Shown: positions 59,392-64,000 of the stretch, piece by piece
How positions within the stretch are numbered: the first letter of the stretch is position 1
How the letters are laid out: the number at the start of each line of letters is the position of its first letter
Assembly (NCBI GenBank): GCA_018873225.1
Contig: JAEILZ010000006.1
Location: 3,224,001-3,288,000 of the forward strand
Source: [Phialemoniopsis] sp. UDSM-2020
Lineage: Eukaryota > Ascomycota > Sordariomycetes > Thyridiales > Thyridiaceae
Direction of reading: 5' to 3'
Length of the DNA: 64,000 nucleotides
Notes under the pieces: generated by a model
Databases searched by the model: none
What the model was told of the DNA's origin: nothing
The model's input: only the letters and a program-made list of their open reading frames with translations
Translations under genes and position numbers: made by a program

Positions 59392-60864
59392 ATGACTTCG
59401 CAACAAGCGCCAGGTGTGACAGACATGCGCGTCGCCATCATCGGCGCTGGTACGAACCCCACTAACGCATGCTTGATGACTTCATGCTGAGACTCTTGGC
59501 TGACTTTGACTTGTGGAACAGGCATGGGCGGTCTCGCCTGCGCTCTGACGCTTGCCAAGAAGGGTTTCAAGGACATCCAAGTCTATGAGATGGCCTCGAA
59601 CCTAGGCTTCGTCGGTGCTGGCATTCAATTGGCGCCCAACCTGGTCCGCATTCTGACGCGCCTTGGCTGCTGGGACAACATCGAGAAGGAGGCCACGGAC
59701 GTCTTGGAGACAAGTATTAGAGGTATGTTCGGTGATGGATAGCCCATAGAAGCCAAAGGTGCCTAATCATGTGTAGATGGCGCATCTAACAACGAGCTCA
59801 CGCATGTGCACATGTCGGACATCCGGGCCAAGTATGGCTACCCGCACTGCACCGGCCACCGCGCCTCGCTCGCCGGCGGTCTTTACGAAGCCTGCAAGCA
59901 AGAGCCGGCCATCAAGTTCCACTTTGGATGCACCCTCGAGAAAGTAGACGAGTTCGCGCAGGGCGGCGCCACATTCACCGTGCAGCCGCGGGACGGCGAC
60001 CCCTACCAAGTCCAGTGCGACGTGCTGCTCGCGGCCGACGGCGTCAAGTCCAACGTGCGCACACAACTCCTCGCCGAGACGGGCGCGCCCGCCGTCGTCG
60101 AGGACACGGGCCAGGCGGCCTACCGCGTCATGCTGCCGCGCGGGAAGATGGAGGCCGACCCGGAGATGCTGGCGCTCATCGACGCGAATCAAGTCACGCG
60201 CTGGATCGGCGAGAAGCGCCACTGGATCGCGTACCCGGTCGCCGGCAAGACTATCTACAACATGTCGTCGACGCAGCCCGACACGCACTTCGCCTCGGCG
60301 CCGTCGGCGACCTACACGACCAAGGGGTCCAAGCAGGGGATGCTCGACGTGTTTTCGGATTTCTGCCCGCTTATCCAGCGCCTGATGGACCTCGTGCCCG
60401 AGGGCGAGGTGTGCGAGTGGCGTTTGCGCGTGCACAAGCCGTTGCCGACGTGGGTACATAACACTGTCGCGCTGGTCGGCGACGCGTGCCATCCTACGCT
60501 GCCTCATCTGAACCAGGGGGCGGCGCTGGCGATCGAGGATGCTGCCGTCATGGCGGAGGTCCTGTCGCGGGCTCCCGACACTGCACCCGGCACCATCAAC
60601 AAGTGCCTTCGGGTGTACGAGCTGTTGCGCAAGGACCGTACGACGCTTCTCGTCAGCCTGGCAGCTGAGTCAGGGCGTACGCTCCATCTCGGGGAGGGCA
60701 AGGCGAAGGAGGAGAGGGACAGGATGTTTGCCGAGGCCAAGGCGAGCGGCAAGCCGGTGCCGGATAAGTGGGCGTCGCCGGATATCCAAAAGATGATCTA
60801 CTCGCATGACTGCATGACGGTCGCTGGGGAGAAGTTTGAGGAGTTGTACAGCAGCCTGTCATAG
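59392..60864 (+). CDS. FAD-dependent aromatic monooxygenase (salicylate-hydroxylase-like)
   Basis: Three exons: 59392-59449, 59522-59722, 59777-60864; 448 residues. The introns are GTACGA/CAG and GTATGT/TAG. FAD-binding GxGxxG is AIIGAGMGGLACALTLAK near residue 15-32. The middle has LLAADGVKSNVR (DG motif), and the C-terminal FAD loop is ALVGDACHPTLPH followed by NQGAALAIEDA. These are the class A flavoprotein hydroxylase marks. Such enzymes use NAD(P)H to hydroxylate or decarboxylatively hydroxylate phenolic acids; the substrate cannot be fixed from sequence. Together with the P450 it suggests oxidation of an aromatic compound. The stop lies 45 bp from the stop of the converging Zn2Cys6 gene. 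Confidence 0.92.
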
Positions 60865-60909
60865 TAAATATGTCCACATGATAGATATCGAACGTGTCTA
60901 CATAACTGT

Positions 60910-63496
60910 CTATCCGTAGCTGGGACCTGCTCCATCGTCCAGCCCTGGGAGATCGAAGGTCAAGTCGTTGTCGCCAAGTTGAAAGAACAGATCATCCAAA
61001 GAATTCATCATGAAATCTGGGAAGCCGCTCCGTGAGAATGGCTCGTTTAGGAAGGCTTGATTCTGCCCTCTGTCAAATAGCTCCGTCATTGTCGGGTCGG
61101 TGATATCACTAGAGACTTGCAATTGGGCAGCTAAAGTGATGGCATGTCAGCTTGGAGCTGGACAAAAGAAGTGAGTGTATCTAGGTGACTGCTTACCAAA
61201 ACTCCTGCATAGCTGTATATAGCGTTGCATGGAGCGAACAGCTTTGTAGCTCATGACACTTGTGCGCCCAACAGAGCGTAAGACGTCGACGGCAACGAGC
61301 AGCAAGGACTCTGCATCAGAGGTTGTGATACCTAACTCAGGCGACTTGCTGGTAGGGAGCACGGACACGAGCCAAAAAGCAAATAGATGCAAACCCATAG
61401 AAAAGCCTAATCGTGAGTCAATACTTGTTCAGTAGACATGCCATGTTCTTCCAGTTTAACGTACTCATGAAATTGCATACCCACCAAACGGCGTTTCGAA
61501 TCAGAAAGCCCTGGTCGTTCTGAAGTATCGACAAAATCACCTTTTGGTAGGTCTTGATAGCCTTGAGGTTCGTCTCGAGAATAGGTGTGGCAGTCCGGAC
61601 TAGTATCATACTGAGGCCATCCTCACCGGAAGACATGGTGACTCTTTCTAGAAGAGCGACCAGAACAGGCGCACAGATCAGCATGACAGTCCTGCAGTAG
61701 TATATCGAGAGAAGTAAACTGTGCCGTTTGGCTTGGAAAGTAGGTGCGTTCCACGTGTCGAGACCAGAGTCCGCATCCAGAATCTCGAAGGTTTTGATAT
61801 CATCTCGCCATGCTTCGAGGCGCGACAACAGTTCCACAGTGCTGGTGATCAGATTCACTGGCGCCAACTTTGTCACTAAACCGATGTTTGAGTCGTATAC
61901 AGAATCGACAGCCGAGCCAATGATAACATGTAAGAGACTGTGAACTGTTAGAACTGCCTTAACATACGTATTCAACTTCAGATCGATTTACCTTAGATGT
62001 CGAAAGTACATGACATTGTCGATTGAAGCAGTCATAGCCAAATTCCTTGCGTGGCGAGGCCCTTCCATTTGCTGTGGAACCTCGACACGCACATGCTGCG
62101 GTGGGATAAGCAGTGGTCGACCGAGTGCTGCGCTTAGGATTCTAAACTACTGTTAGCACAAGGCTTGGTGTTTTCGGCAGTAATTAATTGACCTGTCTTG
62201 GTTCACAACGGCGTACCAGACCCTGGCACGAAACTGCTTGTCTTGTGGGGAGAGATCTTCATAGCTTGATGGAGAGTGAAGACCAAGCTGATAAGAGGTC
62301 TTGACAGCAAGGGAATGGGAAGCTAAGCTCGCCATCATGCGTTGGCTATTCTGCTGAAAGCTGCCTAGAAAGAGCAAGGCTTGAACTACTCAAGGTCAAT
62401 TTAGAACGTTTGAAACGGCCCGAAGGTGAAACTCACTTGTTTCGAGGTTTGAGGTGCAAACGTTTTGCTCATCCATGAGCAATAACGCAAGGGCTTTGTG
62501 ATAGAATGGTTCCGGTAAGCCTCCATCGATAGTCGACAGTGCATGAGCAAGCACAATGTTTAGAAGTGCCTGTGAAGACCGCGAAGACCGGCTCCTCGTA
62601 GAGGTGTCACTGACTCTGTGCACTTCATCAATTAGAGTTGGCTGACTTATGAACGGTAAGGCACCTCCGATGGTGACGAAGAATCTCTTAATAAGCTCGA
62701 TGGATTCGCGGGTGCCAAGAGATAACGCCTCTTTGCATTGGGACACAACAGGGGCCAGTTCCGGTAACATATCCGGAGCCGGCGTCCTGTACGGGGCCTC
62801 GGCCATGCTAGTTTCACTCTCGTGATAGGGATAGAGTCGCACATCACGTTGCAAACAGTTTGCAATTGCGGCAGTGATAGACCGGTAGAATGCGTGATTG
62901 GAACTTGGCCCTACAAGGAATGATTAGATACCGGTTGTTGCGGACAAGAACATGGCTGTTACCAAAGTATCCAATCTCAGAAGCTGGGTTGTGGTCGAAT
63001 GCCCCTGTTGCTTGCATGTCTAGAGCTGACTCAGCTTTGCTCCCGACTTCGGAAACACCGGTCTCGCTTTTCTGAGCTGGTGACTGTGTCGTATCCAAGC
63101 TTGCGTTGTTTGGCGTTGTGCCCGATGCTGTGGCCAGCTGAGCTTCGAGTTCGCGGACTCTGGTGCGGAGCATCCAGCTCGTTCTGGCTTTGGCTTAACA
63201 CTTTTGTAATCTTAATGGACAGGAGCATTGGGAAGTATCACACCTCTTTTCTTCCTGCAGCCCGAGCCTCCTATCCTTCGTGTTTTGCATGTACTGACAC
63301 TCGATATTCTGCTTCCCGCAACGCTCGCACGTGGGCCGTCTCCCATCACACTGTCGATGTATATCCTTGGTCAGACGTTGCTAGCAGATGGACTGAAAAA
63401 GAGAACGCCGATTACCTTGACCTTGTTTTGCCTACACGCGGTGCAAGCCAATGCTGCCCTTGCGCGCCTGGGCAAGGGCCGGCTTCCGTGCTGCAT
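60910..63496 (-). CDS. Zn(II)2Cys6 transcription factor, nine exons
   Basis: Exons 63496-63416, 63350-63244, 63183-62963, 62910-62437, 62385-62193, 62141-61992, 61937-61465, 61406-61197, 61130-60910; 709 residues. The first intron splits the zinc cluster: C-x2-C-x6 in exon 1 (ACTACRQNKVK) and the rest in exon 2 (CDGRRPTCERCGKQNIEC). A coiled coil follows (VRELEAQLATA). The YFGPSSNHAFYRSI stretch and the middle homology region around NQDRILSAALGRPLLIPPQH are standard for fungal_trans regulators. The acidic C-terminus (FDLPGLDDGAG) may be an activation domain. It is nuclear. It converges on the FAD hydroxylase and is the natural candidate regulator of that gene and the P450. Confidence 0.88.
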
Positions 63497-64000
63497 CTTG
63501 TCGTCGTTAACACAGCACTCCCAACAATGGCGTCGAGGAGTGATAGCTTGTCTTGGATCAAGTGAGAGAGGAGAAGCCGGGGCTAGGAGATGTTAAATAG
63601 AACAAAACTAGTGAGCTTGGCCTCGTCTCCACCAATTCTAGGGTCATTACCCCGCATGTTTGAACCCCAACCTGCATGCTTCTCCACCGAAGCTAGAGGT
63701 TGAGGCCACTGAGGGAGAGGAGGTAGGAGCCAGAAGCCATCCAAGTGGGTGTCTGCAAGTTTGACGGTTTGTGATCAATGTCTACCCAAATTGCTAATAG
63801 ACCGAATAATCAGTTCATGTTTAGGTTGTGGGATAACCTCAGCCGATCAGTCAAAAGTCGAAGTACATCCACAAGGGAATCCGTCGACTAATCTATCACC
63901 CACTTCCCATCACAGCTTATGAAAGACACCAATCCAGTTTTAACTACGTAGTAGAAACTTCGCCTTTACAGCTGGATGACGACAAGAGCATTGAAAGTCT
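63497..64000. other. Intergenic region at the window end
   Basis: Upstream of the Zn2Cys6 gene. I see no other gene here. Confidence 0.4.

Overview
The window reads as nuclear DNA of a filamentous ascomycete (Pezizomycotina). The evidence is genes with short 50-80 bp introns (one of 171 bp), Zn(II)2Cys6 regulators, a siderophore transporter, fungal STAND (NLR-like) proteins, a fungal-type P450 and a Blm10 gene. A Sordariomycete is my best guess; I cannot name the species. Introns below were placed by hand from donor and acceptor sites, reading frame and family sequence. Every spliced total given is a whole number of codons.

Layout. 1-3 kb: the end of a possible LYR-type protein and a bZIP factor facing it. 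3.8-10.3 kb: a 14-TM-type MFS exporter, a broken F-box gene, and an intronless siderophore-iron transporter whose upstream region carries three ATCWGATAA iron-GATA sites. 10.3-14 kb: gene-poor. 14-17 kb: STAND protein 1. 17.7-23.4 kb: a Zn2Cys6 factor, a second MFS exporter and a medium-chain reductase, possibly a small module. 25.7-31.7 kb: Blm10, the proteasome activator. 32.5-35.8 kb: STAND protein 2 with ankyrin-like repeats, frameshifted at a G5 run. 35.7-39.2 kb: a regulator and an SDR transcribed divergently. 39.6-41.9 kb: two diverged copies of a repeat with 20-bp tandem units, flanking a lone hypothetical gene. 42-50.5 kb: an amino-acid permease, a thioredoxin with a CPPC site, a small one-TM protein and an FMO-like flavoprotein. 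52.7-54.2 kb: a seven-TM rhodopsin-like protein. 56.6-63.5 kb: a P450, a salicylate-hydroxylase-like FAD monooxygenase and a nine-exon Zn2Cys6 factor, which look like a small oxidative cluster for an aromatic compound.

How the genes may work together. The P450, FAD monooxygenase and regulator form a plausible oxidation module with its own switch. The Zn2Cys6, MFS and reductase group resembles a detoxification or export module. The siderophore transporter is probably under SreA-type iron repression. The two STAND genes, the F-box relic and the repeat pair mark parts of the window that look fast-evolving. I found no rRNA, CRISPR or convincing tRNA.
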